Origin: Bacillus cereus ATCC 14579
Lineage (GTDB): Bacteria; Bacillota; Bacilli; Bacillales; Bacillaceae_G
DNA: 64,000 nt
Assembly: GCF_000007825.1 (NCBI RefSeq)
Contig: NC_004722.1
Coordinates: 1,714,501 to 1,778,500 of the forward strand
Reading direction: 5' to 3'
The translations under genes were made by a program, and so were the position numbers. The notes beneath the pieces were generated by a model. It saw only the letters and a list, made by a program, of their open reading frames with translations. It was not told where the DNA came from and did no database searches. Below, in pieces: positions 43,750-53,198 of the stretch. Every line of letters starts with the position of its first letter. The stretch's first letter is position 1.

Positions 43750-43823
43750 TGTATGATATATAATATATTGGGATTACAACATAACCATAGTGTTTTGATG
43801 TGTAATCTTGTTTTTTATTTTTG
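43750..43823 (+). ncRNA. Short promoter-terminator unit upstream of trhO (attenuator or small RNA)
   Basis: An AT-rich promoter-like region (TTGATG, then TATATA/TATAAT near 43758-43764) is followed directly by a hairpin, GATTACAACAT (43772-43782) / ATGTGTAATC (43798-43807), and the tail TTGTTTTTTATTTTT. The frame around it is non-coding. It lies 120 bases before trhO on the same strand, so it could be a transcription attenuator or a roughly 55-nucleotide RNA. Not recognised as a known family. Confidence 0.4.
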
Positions 43824-43943
43824 TTAACTGATAGAAAATAGTATAAAGAAAAGAAAATGGGATTCATTTTCTTATTATATATGTTTTGATATGAACGTTA
43901 ACTTATACATGATTTTAAAAATTAGATAGGTGGTAGAAATACA

Positions 43944-44903
43944 TTGGCAACTACAAAACCATACAGAGTATTACTATATTACATGTACACAACAATTGAA
44001 AACCCAGAAGAATTCGCGGCAGAGCATTTAGAATTTTGTAATTCACTTGAATTAAAAGGAAGAATTCTTGTAGCGAAAGAAGGTATTAACGGAACTTGTT
44101 CTGGAACTGTAGAACAAACAGAGAAATACATGGAAGCAATGAACAATGATCCACGTTTTGACGGTATCGTATTTAAAATAGATGAAGCTGATGGTCATGC
44201 ATTCAAGAAAATGCACGTGCGTCCTCGTCCAGAGTTAGTTACACTTCGTCTAGAAGATGACATTAACCCACACGAAATAACTGGGAAGTATTTAGAGCCA
44301 AAAGATTTTTATGAAGCAATGAAACAAGAAGATACAGTTATCATTGATGCACGAAATGATTATGAGTTTGATTTAGGTCACTTCAAAGGTGCGATTAAAC
44401 CTGATATCGAATCATTCCGTGAATTACCAGATTGGATTCGTGAAAATAAAGAAGTACTTGAAGGTAAAAAGATTTTAACTTATTGTACAGGCGGAATTCG
44501 TTGTGAGAAGTTTTCTGGTTGGTTAGTTCGTGAAGGCTATGAAGATGTAAGTCAGCTTCACGGCGGAATTGTAACGTACGGAAAAGACCCAGAGGTACAA
44601 GGTGAGCTTTGGGATGGACAATGTTACGTGTTCGATGAGCGTATTGCTGTACCAGTAAACCAAAAAGAACATGTTATCGTTGGTAAAGACCACTTTACAG
44701 GTGAACCTTGTGAGCGCTATGTAAACTGTTCAAATCCAGAATGTAATAAGAAAATTTTATGTTCTGAAGAAAACGAAGCGAAATATTTACGTGCATGTTC
44801 TCATGAATGTCGTGTAAGTCCACGTAACCGCTACGTAATACAACATGAATTAACGGAAGAGCAAGTAGCTGCTGCATTAGAGCAAATCGAAGCAGGGAAG
44901 TAA
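43944..44903 (+). CDS. trhO: tRNA uridine(34) hydroxylase TrhO (rhodanese family)
   Basis: A 319-residue protein: N-terminal acylphosphatase-like domain ([26 protein letters not shown]), rhodanese domain with the active-site loop [10 protein letters not shown] (Cys near residue 180), and a C-terminal cysteine cluster ([34 protein letters not shown]) that probably binds metal. The TrhO/YceA/YbfQ family hydroxylates U34 of several tRNAs to 5-hydroxyuridine using oxygen. The start is TTG behind AGGTGGTAGAAATACA. Monocistronic. Confidence 0.9.
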
Positions 44904-44919
44904 AATGAATTCGTATAAT

Positions 44920-44961
44920 AAAAGGGGTACTCCAAGTTTTATTTTGGAGCACCCTTTTTTT
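44920..44961 (+). terminator. Terminator after trhO
   Basis: Stem AAAGGGGTACTCCAA / TTGGAGCACCCTTTT with T-run. Confidence 0.85.
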
Positions 44962-45103
44962 ATTATCCGGTCCTGTCATTTGTCGGTAAGTCGATATATT
45001 AAAAAAATCGCTGATATATTTCGAGTTGCGCCGATATAATCGGAAAATCGCTCATAAAAATTTCACTTACTGCAGCGCACCAAGAATTTGAAAATAACCT
45101 TTT

Positions 45104-46579
45104 TTAATTTTTATCTTCTTTCTCTTTAACGGCAGAAAGTACAGTTTGTTTTACCCAAGCTTTTCTTCGTTTATGTTGTAGACCCCATTGGTATAAACTT
45201 TGGGCTCCTAAAATAAGTGAAATGACAATGCCGCTAATCGCAATTAATAGAGCGAAAAATTCAAGAGGTGACGATATTTTGTTTGAATCGGTGTTTCTTA
45301 AAAGGTCAATCATAGTAAACCCTAACATTTGGCCCACTACAGAGTAGAGCGTTAAAATTAACAATAAGAGGCTATCTTTTTTAGAGGCGACATTTTCTTG
45401 ATATTTAAACAAACTATCAAGATTTTGTTTCGCGTTCGAGTATAGAACCTCAATATTAAAAAGTTTTCTTAAACGAAAGAAAATATCTTCACTTTGTGAT
45501 TGGGATACTAATTCTAAAGAAAAATAATTAGCAGTGAACGAATTGATCGAATAAATTAATTTCTCTATTTCATTAGTATCTTGTTCAATGTTTAGCTCAG
45601 CATAGGCGTTAGCCATTTTTAATAAAACAATTTTATGGAATAGGTTTAATAATAAAGCGTAATAAAATTCTCCGTACATTTGACTAGCAAGTTTAGCGAT
45701 TTTACGTTCTCCTTCATTTGTTACACATGTAAAAATATGTTCTTCCATTATGAAATAACGATTTGGAGCCCATCTCTGGTAAGCGTGTTTTTTTAAATAG
45801 TCATGAATGTAAGGAAGGTTATTTGCGCTCACATATGGCTTACCATCACTTGTTAATCCGGAAAGACTAGAAGTACGATAAACATCCACTTCATTAAGCT
45901 CCATACCTTCTTTTAGTGACAATAAAGTTTGGACGTACATTCTTTGGTCTTCGAAGAAAGGGAAGGTTTGAAAGTATGAACTTCTTAATCTCTTCTTTTC
46001 AAAGAAATCAGTTACGCCATGAAATAAATAACCAAAAATGAATTTTTCAACTTGGGAATACTTTTTTCCGTTACATTCAATACAAATAGTTTCATTTGTA
46101 TCATTTTTAGTTTCAAGTACACGGAAGCGAGCAGCGAATTCGATTGCTTCAGATAAAGTCATGTTTGGAGCAGTGTTTACTTCTGTTCGAATTGTTAAGA
46201 AGCCAAGTTCATAAGGACAAAGTGTGACATCAATAGAGTGTATCTTGAATGGGATTGAAATACGGTTTGTTGTTAAATGTCCAGTTAAGTTAAGGTCCTT
46301 TGAATAACGTTGCAAGCCCTTTTGATGCTCTGAGTGAGGAAAGAGAATTTTATTTGTAAATGAAAGATAGTATGCTTCCATATTTTGATGTGAAACTTTA
46401 AACTCCCCATAATATGTATTTTCATCATCGAGATGATCGAGCCGAAAAGGACGAAAATCGTTTTTTTGTAAGAAAGGGAACATCTCTTGTTCATATCCAG
46501 CTTTAAACGAAAACGGGAATATAAATTGAAATATAGCTATTGCTACACCTTTTTCCTCAATTGATTGTATTGCCTCCAT
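45104..46579 (-). CDS. Hypothetical protein with two C-terminal membrane helices, 491 aa
   Basis: Not recognised. Residues 1-330 are a soluble alpha/beta region (AIFQFIFPFSFKAGYEQEMFPFL, ICIECNGKKYSQVEKFIFGYLFHG). Residues 340-410 are helical and likely coiled (YSINSFTANYFSLELVSQSQSEDIFFRLRKLFNI...NAKQNLDSLFKYQENVASKKD). Then come two membrane helices (LLLLILTLYSVVGQMLGFTMI and FFALLIAISGIVISLILGA) and a basic tail. A large N-terminal domain, long helix and two terminal helices recall the CorA-type architecture, but the GMN motif is absent. Monocistronic. Minus-strand RBS AAAGGACACAATGTAG. Confidence 0.6.
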   Translation of the reverse strand: MEAIQSIEEKGVAIAIFQFIFPFSFKAGYEQEMFPFLQKNDFRPFRLDHLDDENTYYGEFKVSHQNMEAYYLSFTNKILFPHSEHQKGLQRYSKDLNLTGHLTTNRISIPFKIHSIDVTLCPYELGFLTIRTEVNTAPNMTLSEAIEFAARFRVLETKNDTNETICIECNGKKYSQVEKFIFGYLFHGVTDFFEKKRLRSSYFQTFPFFEDQRMYVQTLLSLKEGMELNEVDVYRTSSLSGLTSDGKPYVSANNLPYIHDYLKKHAYQRWAPNRYFIMEEHIFTCVTNEGERKIAKLASQMYGEFYYALLLNLFHKIVLLKMANAYAELNIEQDTNEIEKLIYSINSFTANYFSLELVSQSQSEDIFFRLRKLFNIEVLYSNAKQNLDSLFKYQENVASKKDSLLLLILTLYSVVGQMLGFTMIDLLRNTDSNKISSPLEFFALLIAISGIVISLILGAQSLYQWGLQHKRRKAWVKQTVLSAVKEKEDKN

Positions 46580-46754
46580 CTACATTGTGTCCTTTCCATA
46601 TATGCTATAGAAACAACATGCCCAAATTTATTTGAAAATAACCACTCTTTTATACTCAATTGAGAGTGAAAATTCAGCTTATTTAGCAGAGGACATGTAT
46701 AATGTTATGTATACTAAAAGTTATAAAATTTTATTTTGAAAAGGGGGATGCTGT

Positions 46755-47699
46755 ATGCGGATTTTAGTATTAGGCGCTGGTGGAGTCGGAGGATTTTTTG
46801 GTGGCAGATTAGTCGAAAAGGGAGAAGATGTCACGTTTCTTGTTCGTAGTAAACGGAAAAAACAATTAGAGGAAAGAGGACTTGTAATCCGAAGTGTTAA
46901 CGGGGATTTTTCCTTCCGACCGAAATTAATAACGAAAGAAGAGAGAACTTCTCCATTTGATGTCATTTTATTTTCAACAAAAGCGTATCACTTAAACGAG
47001 GCAATTCAAGATTTGAAGCCGTTTGTTGGCGAAAATACTGTAATCATTCCATTGTTAAATGGTATCGCTCATTTATCGCTATTACAAAAAGAATTCGGCG
47101 AAGAAAAAGTAATTGGCGGTTTATGCTTTATCGAGACGACGTTAAACGATCAAGGAGAAATTGTACAAACTAGCGCTGCCAACAGACTTGTGTTTGGAGA
47201 AATTAAGTCTCAAAATTCAGAGAGAGTAAAGCATATTTCTAAAGCATTTGCAGGTACGAAATCTAGTTTTGTTTTAAGTGAAAATATTACGCAAGATATG
47301 TGGCATAAATATTTATTTATTACTGTAATGTCCGGTGTGACAACGTTAATGCGTGCACCAATTGGACCAATCCGTGAAAGTGAAGGCGGCCGTGATTTTA
47401 TCCGTAATGTATTTGAGGAATCTGTACAAATCATGAGAGTATTAGGAGCTCCAGTAAAGGCTAATATTGCCCAGGAACATATGAAAACAATTGATAAAAT
47501 TTCGTATGATATGAAGTCATCAATGCAACGTGATATGGAGAAGGGTTCGTTTATTGAAGGGAAGCACTTGCAAGGATATTTACTGGATGTAGCAGAGCAA
47601 TTTTCTATAGCGGCACCATTATTAGGCACTATATATCAAAATTTAAAGGTGTATGAAGAGATGACCTTTAACAGATCTGTAATAGAATTAGATGTATGA
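46755..47699 (+). CDS. panE: 2-dehydropantoate 2-reductase (ketopantoate reductase)
   Basis: A 314-residue protein: N-terminal NADPH motif LGAGGVGGFFGGRLVEKG, FSTKAYHLNEAI, PLLNGIAHL and VIGGLCFIETTL. The C-terminal helical domain contains WHKYLFITVMSGVTTLMRAPIGPI (catalytic Lys, Asn/Ser region) and SSMQRDMEKGSFIE. It reduces ketopantoate to pantoate for coenzyme A synthesis. Bacillus genomes often have two or three paralogues, and the symbol follows the family name. RBS AAAAGGGGGATGCTGT. Confidence 0.84.
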   Translation: MRILVLGAGGVGGFFGGRLVEKGEDVTFLVRSKRKKQLEERGLVIRSVNGDFSFRPKLITKEERTSPFDVILFSTKAYHLNEAIQDLKPFVGENTVIIPLLNGIAHLSLLQKEFGEEKVIGGLCFIETTLNDQGEIVQTSAANRLVFGEIKSQNSERVKHISKAFAGTKSSFVLSENITQDMWHKYLFITVMSGVTTLMRAPIGPIRESEGGRDFIRNVFEESVQIMRVLGAPVKANIAQEHMKTIDKISYDMKSSMQRDMEKGSFIEGKHLQGYLLDVAEQFSIAAPLLGTIYQNLKVYEEMTFNRSVIELDV

Positions 47700-47705
47700 A
47701 AAAAT

Positions 47706-47745
47706 AAAAAAGATAGCAATATATAAGTGTATTGCTATCTTTTTT
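47706..47745. terminator. Terminator between panE and the 42-codon gene
   Basis: Stem AAAAAGATAGCAATA / TATTGCTATCTTTTT with T-run on the plus strand and A-run on the other. Confidence 0.85.
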
Positions 47746-47762
47746 ATTTTTTGTATGACAAA

Positions 47763-47891
47763 TTATTTATTTCTTTTCGTTCTATCTGTCAAATTTATTT
47801 CCTGTTCACGTTTACCATATAACTGATTAATTTCATTTGCTACTGCATCTAAATATGAATCGGAAAAAATAGGCTTCTTTTCTTTAGACAT
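47763..47891 (-). CDS. Small cytosolic protein, 42 aa
   Basis: The frame starts MSKEKKPIFSDSYLDAVANE and continues with a helix-prone, strongly charged segment ending LTDRTKRNK. No membrane helix. RBS AAAGGAGACCCAT is ideal and the gene is closed by the shared terminator, so it is probably expressed. Function unknown. Confidence 0.62.
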   Translation of the reverse strand: MSKEKKPIFSDSYLDAVANEINQLYGKREQEINLTDRTKRNK

Positions 47892-48035
47892 ATGGGTCTC
47901 CTTTGCGGATTTTTTAGTATTCATTATGTATATTTCTCAGTGGATTATGCGCAATCATTTTAATTTTTTTCTTATTAAAAATTTTTGTTTACTTTTTGAA
48001 AATAAAGGAGTATTATAATCCACAGTTTCAATTTT

Positions 48036-48200
48036 CTAAATCGCTGAAACCGCATGGTACGGGGGACCCGTTTTTACGGATTAGTACATAATCCGATGGG
48101 GTGAATCCTTGAAAAAGGTAGGGCTACTCATAGGCCCGAATCCGACAGCTAACCTCGTAAGCGTTATATTGAGAAGGAAGGTGGAGCTTGTGCGACAAAA
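48036..48200 (+). promoter_or_regulatory. c-di-AMP (ydaO-yuaA) riboswitch
   Basis: The conserved blocks are all present in order: CCGCATGGTACGGGGGACC, GGGGTGAATCC, AGGGCTACTCATAGGCCCGA, ATCCGACAGCTAACCTCGTAAG and GAGAAGGAAGG. High c-di-AMP stabilises the aptamer and turns expression off. It is followed by a terminator hairpin and the kimA-like gene, the classic target. A -10 TATAAT lies at 48014-48019. Confidence 0.96.
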
Positions 48201-48207
48201 AAAATAA

Positions 48208-48248
48208 TGTCTACAAGTCTATTTCGCTATGGCTTGTAGACATTTTTT
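48208..48248 (+). terminator. Expression-platform terminator of the c-di-AMP riboswitch
   Basis: Stem TGTCTACAAG / CTTGTAGACA followed by TTTTTTG. Confidence 0.9.
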
Positions 48249-48322
48249 GTTTTCTGAGGAAATCGTTTACTGGCTGTAACAAGCAGTAAAGTTCGTACAA
48301 AATTATTGGAGAGTGGACAGCA

Positions 48323-50149
48323 TTGGTTTCATCTATTAAAAGATTTTTAATTGGAAGACCGTTAAAATCAACGGAGCTTGGAGAACAGAAGCTTAATAAA
48401 ACGAAAGCTTTAGCTATTTTATCTTCTGACGCATTGTCATCAGTTGCTTACGGTCCAGAGCAAATTTTAATTGCTTTAGCAGGTGTTGGAGCGATCGCTT
48501 ATTGGTATTCCATTCCGATCGCTGTTGGGGTATTAGTATTATTGACAGCCCTTATTTTATCTTATCGTCAAATTATTTTTGCTTATCCGCATGGCGGGGG
48601 AGCGTATGTTGTATCAAAAGAAAATTTAGGGATGAATCCAGGCTTAATTGCTGGAGGATCTTTATTAGTTGACTATATTTTAACTGTTGCGGTAAGTGTG
48701 TCCGCTGGTACAGATGCAATTACGTCTGCATTTCCTAGCTTACATGCACACAACGTAATTATTGCGGTTATATTTGTTATATTAATTACGATCTTAAATT
48801 TAAGAGGAGTAACGGAATCAGCTTCCGTTTTAGCATATCCTGTTTATTTATTCGTTTTAGCATTATTTATATTAATTGGTGTAGGCATATATAATATTTT
48901 AACTGGTCATGTTTCACCCACTTTACATGCGCCGATTGGTACACCAGTTGCAGGGATTAGTTTATTTTTATTACTAAGAGCATTTGCATCAGGTAGTTCT
49001 GCTTTAACAGGTGTTGAAGCAATTTCAAATGCAATTCCGAACTTTAAAGATCCTGCGCCAAACAATGCTGCAAAAACATTGCTTGCAATGGGTGCATTAC
49101 TTGCTGTGTTATTTTCAGGAATTGTGTTTTTAGCCTATTATTACGGAGTGACTCCGAGTAAAGAAGTAACAGTTGTTTCTCAAATTGCTGAACAAACATT
49201 TGGACGTAATTTCATGTACTATTTCATACAAGGTACAACAGCTTTAATATTAATTCTTGCTGCTAATACAGGTTATTCTGCATTTCCTTTATTAGCGGTT
49301 AACCTTGCAAAAGATAAATTCATACCGAGAATGTTTACGATTAGAGGAGACCGTCTAGGTTACTCAAACGGTATTATAATACTTGGAGTTGCTTCGATTA
49401 TTTTAATTGTAGCTTTCCAAGGACAAACAGAACATTTAATTCCGTTATATGCAGTAGGGGTATTTATTCCATTTACACTTTCTCAAACAGGGATGGTATT
49501 AAAGTGGCTTCGCGAAAAACCTGAAGGATGGGTTTTAAAATTAACGGTTAATTTAATTGGTGCAGTTATTAGTTTTATCGTAATGAGCATGTTCTTTTTA
49601 ACTAAATTTGCACAAGTTTGGTCGATTCTTATTTTCTTACCTGCTATTATCTTCTTGTTTCATCGAATTAAGAAGCATTATGATGCAGTGGGTGATCAAT
49701 TAAGTTTAAAAACTTGTGAACCTCTTATTCCAATTGAGGGGAATGTAATTGTCGTTCCTGTAGCAGGTATGACGCATGTAGTAGAAAATTCATTGAACTA
49801 TGCGAAATCTCTTTCTGCAGATCAAGTTATCGCTGTATATGTTGCTTTTGACAGAGAAGAGGAAAAGAAATTTGAAGAGAAATGGAAGGTGTGGCAACCT
49901 GAAGTAAGGCTTGTTACATTACATTCTCATTATAGAAGTATTATTCAGCCGTTAACGAAGTTCATTGATACAGTGCAATATAAGGCAAGTGAATCGAATT
50001 ACCGCGTTACGGTCGTTATACCACAGTTCATTCCGAAAAAAGGTTGGCATAACATTCTTCATAATCAATCTAGTTTACTCATACGTGCGTATTTACTTTA
50101 TAAAAGAAATGTTGTTATTACGACAGTTCCATATCATTTGAAAAAATAA
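48323..50149 (+). CDS. kimA: KimA-type high-affinity potassium importer (amino acid permease family)
   Basis: A 608-residue protein with about 12 membrane helices (residues 25-450) and a cytosolic C-terminal domain of about 150 residues (NVIVVPVAGMTHVVENSLNYAKSLSADQVIAVYVAFD, universal-stress-like). N-terminal ALAILSSDALSSVAYGPEQILIAL and FAYPHGGGAYVVSKENLGMNPGL are typical of YdaO/KimA of the APC superfamily, a K+/H+ symporter inhibited by c-di-AMP. The c-di-AMP riboswitch in front supports this identity. The start is TTG behind GGAGAGTGGACAGCA. Confidence 0.92.
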   Translation: MVSSIKRFLIGRPLKSTELGEQKLNKTKALAILSSDALSSVAYGPEQILIALAGVGAIAYWYSIPIAVGVLVLLTALILSYRQIIFAYPHGGGAYVVSKENLGMNPGLIAGGSLLVDYILTVAVSVSAGTDAITSAFPSLHAHNVIIAVIFVILITILNLRGVTESASVLAYPVYLFVLALFILIGVGIYNILTGHVSPTLHAPIGTPVAGISLFLLLRAFASGSSALTGVEAISNAIPNFKDPAPNNAAKTLLAMGALLAVLFSGIVFLAYYYGVTPSKEVTVVSQIAEQTFGRNFMYYFIQGTTALILILAANTGYSAFPLLAVNLAKDKFIPRMFTIRGDRLGYSNGIIILGVASIILIVAFQGQTEHLIPLYAVGVFIPFTLSQTGMVLKWLREKPEGWVLKLTVNLIGAVISFIVMSMFFLTKFAQVWSILIFLPAIIFLFHRIKKHYDAVGDQLSLKTCEPLIPIEGNVIVVPVAGMTHVVENSLNYAKSLSADQVIAVYVAFDREEEKKFEEKWKVWQPEVRLVTLHSHYRSIIQPLTKFIDTVQYKASESNYRVTVVIPQFIPKKGWHNILHNQSSLLIRAYLLYKRNVVITTVPYHLKK

Positions 50150-50158
50150 GAAGATTTT

Positions 50159-50198
50159 TGAAGGATAGCTTCGTGAAAATGAAGCTATCCTTTTTGTG
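50159..50198 (+). terminator. Terminator after kimA
   Basis: Stem AAGGATAGCTTC / GAAGCTATCCTT followed by TTTG. Confidence 0.85.
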
Positions 50199-50205
50199 TA
50201 TATGC

Positions 50206-50221
50206 TATGCATAATTGCATA
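50206..50221. promoter_or_regulatory. PlcR box of the nhe operon
   Basis: TATGCATAATTGCATA fits the PlcR consensus TATG-n-A-n4-T-n-CATA exactly. A -10 TATAAT follows 21 bases downstream (50243-50248). PlcR with its PapR peptide activates nhe at high cell density. Confidence 0.9.
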
Positions 50222-50229
50222 TGAGTTTA

Positions 50230-50251
50230 AAAATTATATCGATATAATTTT
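50230..50251. promoter_or_regulatory. 22-bp perfect palindrome over the nhe -10 region
   Basis: AAAATTATATC directly followed by its reverse complement GATATAATTTT, overlapping the TATAAT at 50243-50248 and lying eight bases after the PlcR box. Possible operator; it may also be chance in AT-rich DNA. Confidence 0.45.
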
Positions 50252-50638
50252 ATCGGTTATTTGTAAGTAGTGTTTTCTGTTGTGATATGTAGATATTTCA
50301 ATCAATAAAGTGAATCGGATTATATTTTGAAATAAGGACATGAAAGCTTGAAAATAAAGGGAATGAAAATACTTCTTTACGTTATATAAACAGCTGTGTT
50401 TAAATGACCTTACAGTACAAAACATATATGAAAACAAAACGAAATTTCATATTTACGCATGTTGTTTAGTTTGAAATGAATAATATTTTTACGTAATATA
50501 TTCACTATGTGAATGTGGGAATTTCTATAAAATAGAAAATTTATACAATATTATTCATACTAAACACATATGAAAAATAATAAAATGTTTTGTGACGATA
50601 AGTAAGTACTGTAGCAATACGAGAGAGGTGGTTCATAC

Positions 50639-50698
50639 ATGGATCACGGTGAGAACGTTCTCTATTTTAATCATCTCAAATTATGGGCAAGAAAATAG
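50639..50698 (+). CDS. Possible 19-codon leader peptide of the nhe operon
   Basis: The frame MDHGENVLYFNHLKLWARK ends 50 bases before nheA and has a good RBS (GAGAGGTGG, seven bases before the ATG). It includes a 12-bp palindrome, GAGAACGTTCTC (50651-50662). No homology is known to me; it may be a translated leader that affects nheA expression, or chance. Confidence 0.4.
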   Translation: MDHGENVLYFNHLKLWARK

Positions 50699-50747
50699 AA
50701 TAATAAAATGCGATAGTAATAGTTGCTAATACATAGGAGGAGTTAAA

Positions 50748-51908
50748 GTGAAAAAGACTTTAATTACAGGGTTATTGGTTACAGCAGTATCTACGAGTTG
50801 CTTCATTCCTGTAAGCGCTTACGCTAAGGAGGGGCAAACAGAAGTGAAAACAGTATATGCGCAAAATGTAATTGCTCCAAATACATTATCCAATTCAATT
50901 AGAATGTTAGGATCACAATCACCGCTTATTCAAGCATACGGATTAATTATCTTGCAACAGCCAGACATTAAGGTAAATGCGATGAGTAGCTTAACGAATC
51001 ATCAAAAGTTTGCAAAGGCGAATGTACGAGAATGGATTGATGAATATAATCCGAAGCTAATTGACTTAAATCAAGAAATGATGAGATACAGCACTAGATT
51101 TAATAGCTATTATAGTAAGCTCTATGAACTAGCAGGAAACGTAAATGAAGATCAGCAAGCAAAAGCAGATTTTATGAGTGCATATGGAAAATTACAATTG
51201 CAAGTACAAAGCATCCAAGAGAGTATGGAGCAAGATTTATTAGAGTTAAATCGATTTAAAACAGTATTAGACAAAGATAGTAACAACTTATCAATTAAAG
51301 CCGATGAAGCAATAAAAACACTGCAAGGATCAAGTGGAGATATTGTGAAATTAAGAGAAGATATTAAAAGAATTCAAGGGGAAATTCAAGCTGAACTAAC
51401 TACTATTTTGAATAGACCTCAAGAAATCATTAAAGGTTCTATTAATATCGGTAAACAAGTATTTACAATCACAAATCAAACTGCACAAACGAAAACAATC
51501 GATTTTGTTTCTATCGGTACTTTAAGTAATGAAATTGTAAATGCTGCAGATAGTCAAACGAGAGAAGCAGCTCTTCGCATTCAACAAAAGCAAAAAGAGT
51601 TATTACCACTTATTCAAAAGTTATCACAAACTGAAGCAGAGGCGACTCAAATTACATTCGTTGAAGATCAAGTAAATAGCTTTACAGAATTAATTGATCG
51701 TCAAATTACAACTTTAGAAACGTTATTAACGGATTGGAAAGTTTTAAATAATAATATGATTCAAATTCAAACAAATGTTGAAGAAGGTACGTATACAGAC
51801 AGTAGTTTACTTCAAAAACATTTCAATCAAATTAAAAAAGTAAGTGATGAAATGAATAAGCAAACAAATCAATTTGAAGATTACGTTACAAACGTTGAAG
51901 TACATTAA
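50748..51908 (+). CDS. nheA: Non-haemolytic enterotoxin component NheA
   Basis: A 386-residue secreted protein. The signal peptide ends around AYAKEG (residues 1-26). The mature part is almost entirely helical ([31 protein letters not shown]...), the ClyA/Hbl-like alpha-helical pore-forming toxin fold. NheA is the last component to bind and completes the pore with NheB and NheC on epithelial cells. It starts with GTG behind TAGGAGGAG. Regulation: PlcR box about 540 bases upstream and a long leader. Length is standard and no damage is seen. Confidence 0.97.
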
Positions 51909-51945
51909 ACAGAAAAATAATTAGCGATATAGGGAGAGAAGAAAA

Positions 51946-53154
51946 ATGACAAAAAAACCTTATAAAGTAATGGCTCTATCAGCACTGATGGCAGTATTTG
52001 CAGCAGGAAATATTATGCCGGCTCATACGTATGCAGCTGAAAGTACAGTGAAACAAGCTCCAGTTCATGCGGTAGCAAAAGCTTATAATGACTATGAAGA
52101 ATACTCATTAGGACCAGAAGGCTTGAAAGATGCAATGGAAAGAACAGGTTCAAATGCTTTAGTAATGGATCTGTACGCTTTAACAATTATTAAACAAGGT
52201 AATGTTAACTTTGGAAATGTATCGTCTGTTGATGCGGCTTTAAAAGGGAAAGTAATTCAGCACCAAGATACAGCTAGAGGAAATGCGAAGCAATGGTTAG
52301 ATGTATTAAAACCACAGCTTATTTCAACGAATCAAAATATCATTAACTACAATACGAAATTCCAAAACTATTATGATACTTTAGTTGCTGCAGTTGATGC
52401 AAAGGATAAAGCGACTCTTACGAAAGGCTTAACAAGATTATCAAGTAGTATTAATGAAAATAAAGCGCAAGTGGATCAGTTAGTAGAAGACTTGAAGAAA
52501 TTCCGAAATAAAATGACTTCGGATACGCAAAACTTCAAGGGTGATGCAAATCAAATTACATCTATATTAGCTAGTCAAGATGCAGGAATTCCGCTTCTGC
52601 AAAATCAAATTACAACGTACAATGAAGCGATTAGTAAATATAATGCAATTATTATCGGTTCATCTGTTGCGACAGCTCTAGGACCAATTGCAATTATCGG
52701 TGGTGCAGTAGTTATTGCTACGGGTGCAGGAACACCGCTAGGAGTAGCATTAATTGCAGGTGGTGCAGCAGCTGTAGGCGGTGGTACAGCTGGAATCGTA
52801 TTAGCGAAGAAAGAGCTTGATAATGCACAAGCAGAAATTCAAAAGATAACAGGACAAGTTACAACTGCGCAATTAGAAGTAGCAGGATTAACGAACATTA
52901 AAACACAAACAGAGTATTTAACAAATACAATTGATACTGCAATTACAGCGTTACAAAATATTTCAAACCAATGGTACACAATGGGATCAAAATACAATTC
53001 TTTACTTCAAAATGTGGATTCAATTAGTCCAAACGATCTTGTTTTCATTAAAGAAGATTTAAACATTGCGAAAGATAGCTGGAAAAACATTAAAGACTAT
53101 GCAGAAAAGATTTATGCTGAAGATATTAAAGTAGTAGATACGAAAAAAGCATAA
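51946..53154 (+). CDS. nheB: Non-haemolytic enterotoxin component NheB
   Basis: A 402-residue secreted protein with signal peptide MTKKPYKVMALSALMAVFAAGN...TYAAE. The mature helical bundle contains a central hydrophobic hairpin (about residues 233-285: SSVATALGPIAIIGGAVVIATG, VALIAGGAAAVGGGTAGIVLA), the membrane-inserting beta-tongue/head of the Hbl/Nhe family. It binds with NheC to form the pro-pore. It follows nheA by 37 bases with its own RBS (AGGGAGAGAAGAAAA) in the same transcript. Confidence 0.97.
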   Translation: MTKKPYKVMALSALMAVFAAGNIMPAHTYAAESTVKQAPVHAVAKAYNDYEEYSLGPEGLKDAMERTGSNALVMDLYALTIIKQGNVNFGNVSSVDAALKGKVIQHQDTARGNAKQWLDVLKPQLISTNQNIINYNTKFQNYYDTLVAAVDAKDKATLTKGLTRLSSSINENKAQVDQLVEDLKKFRNKMTSDTQNFKGDANQITSILASQDAGIPLLQNQITTYNEAISKYNAIIIGSSVATALGPIAIIGGAVVIATGAGTPLGVALIAGGAAAVGGGTAGIVLAKKELDNAQAEIQKITGQVTTAQLEVAGLTNIKTQTEYLTNTIDTAITALQNISNQWYTMGSKYNSLLQNVDSISPNDLVFIKEDLNIAKDSWKNIKDYAEKIYAEDIKVVDTKKA

Positions 53155-53198
53155 TCGAATACGAATCGTTAGGGCGTTAAGTGTTGATGAATGATTTG

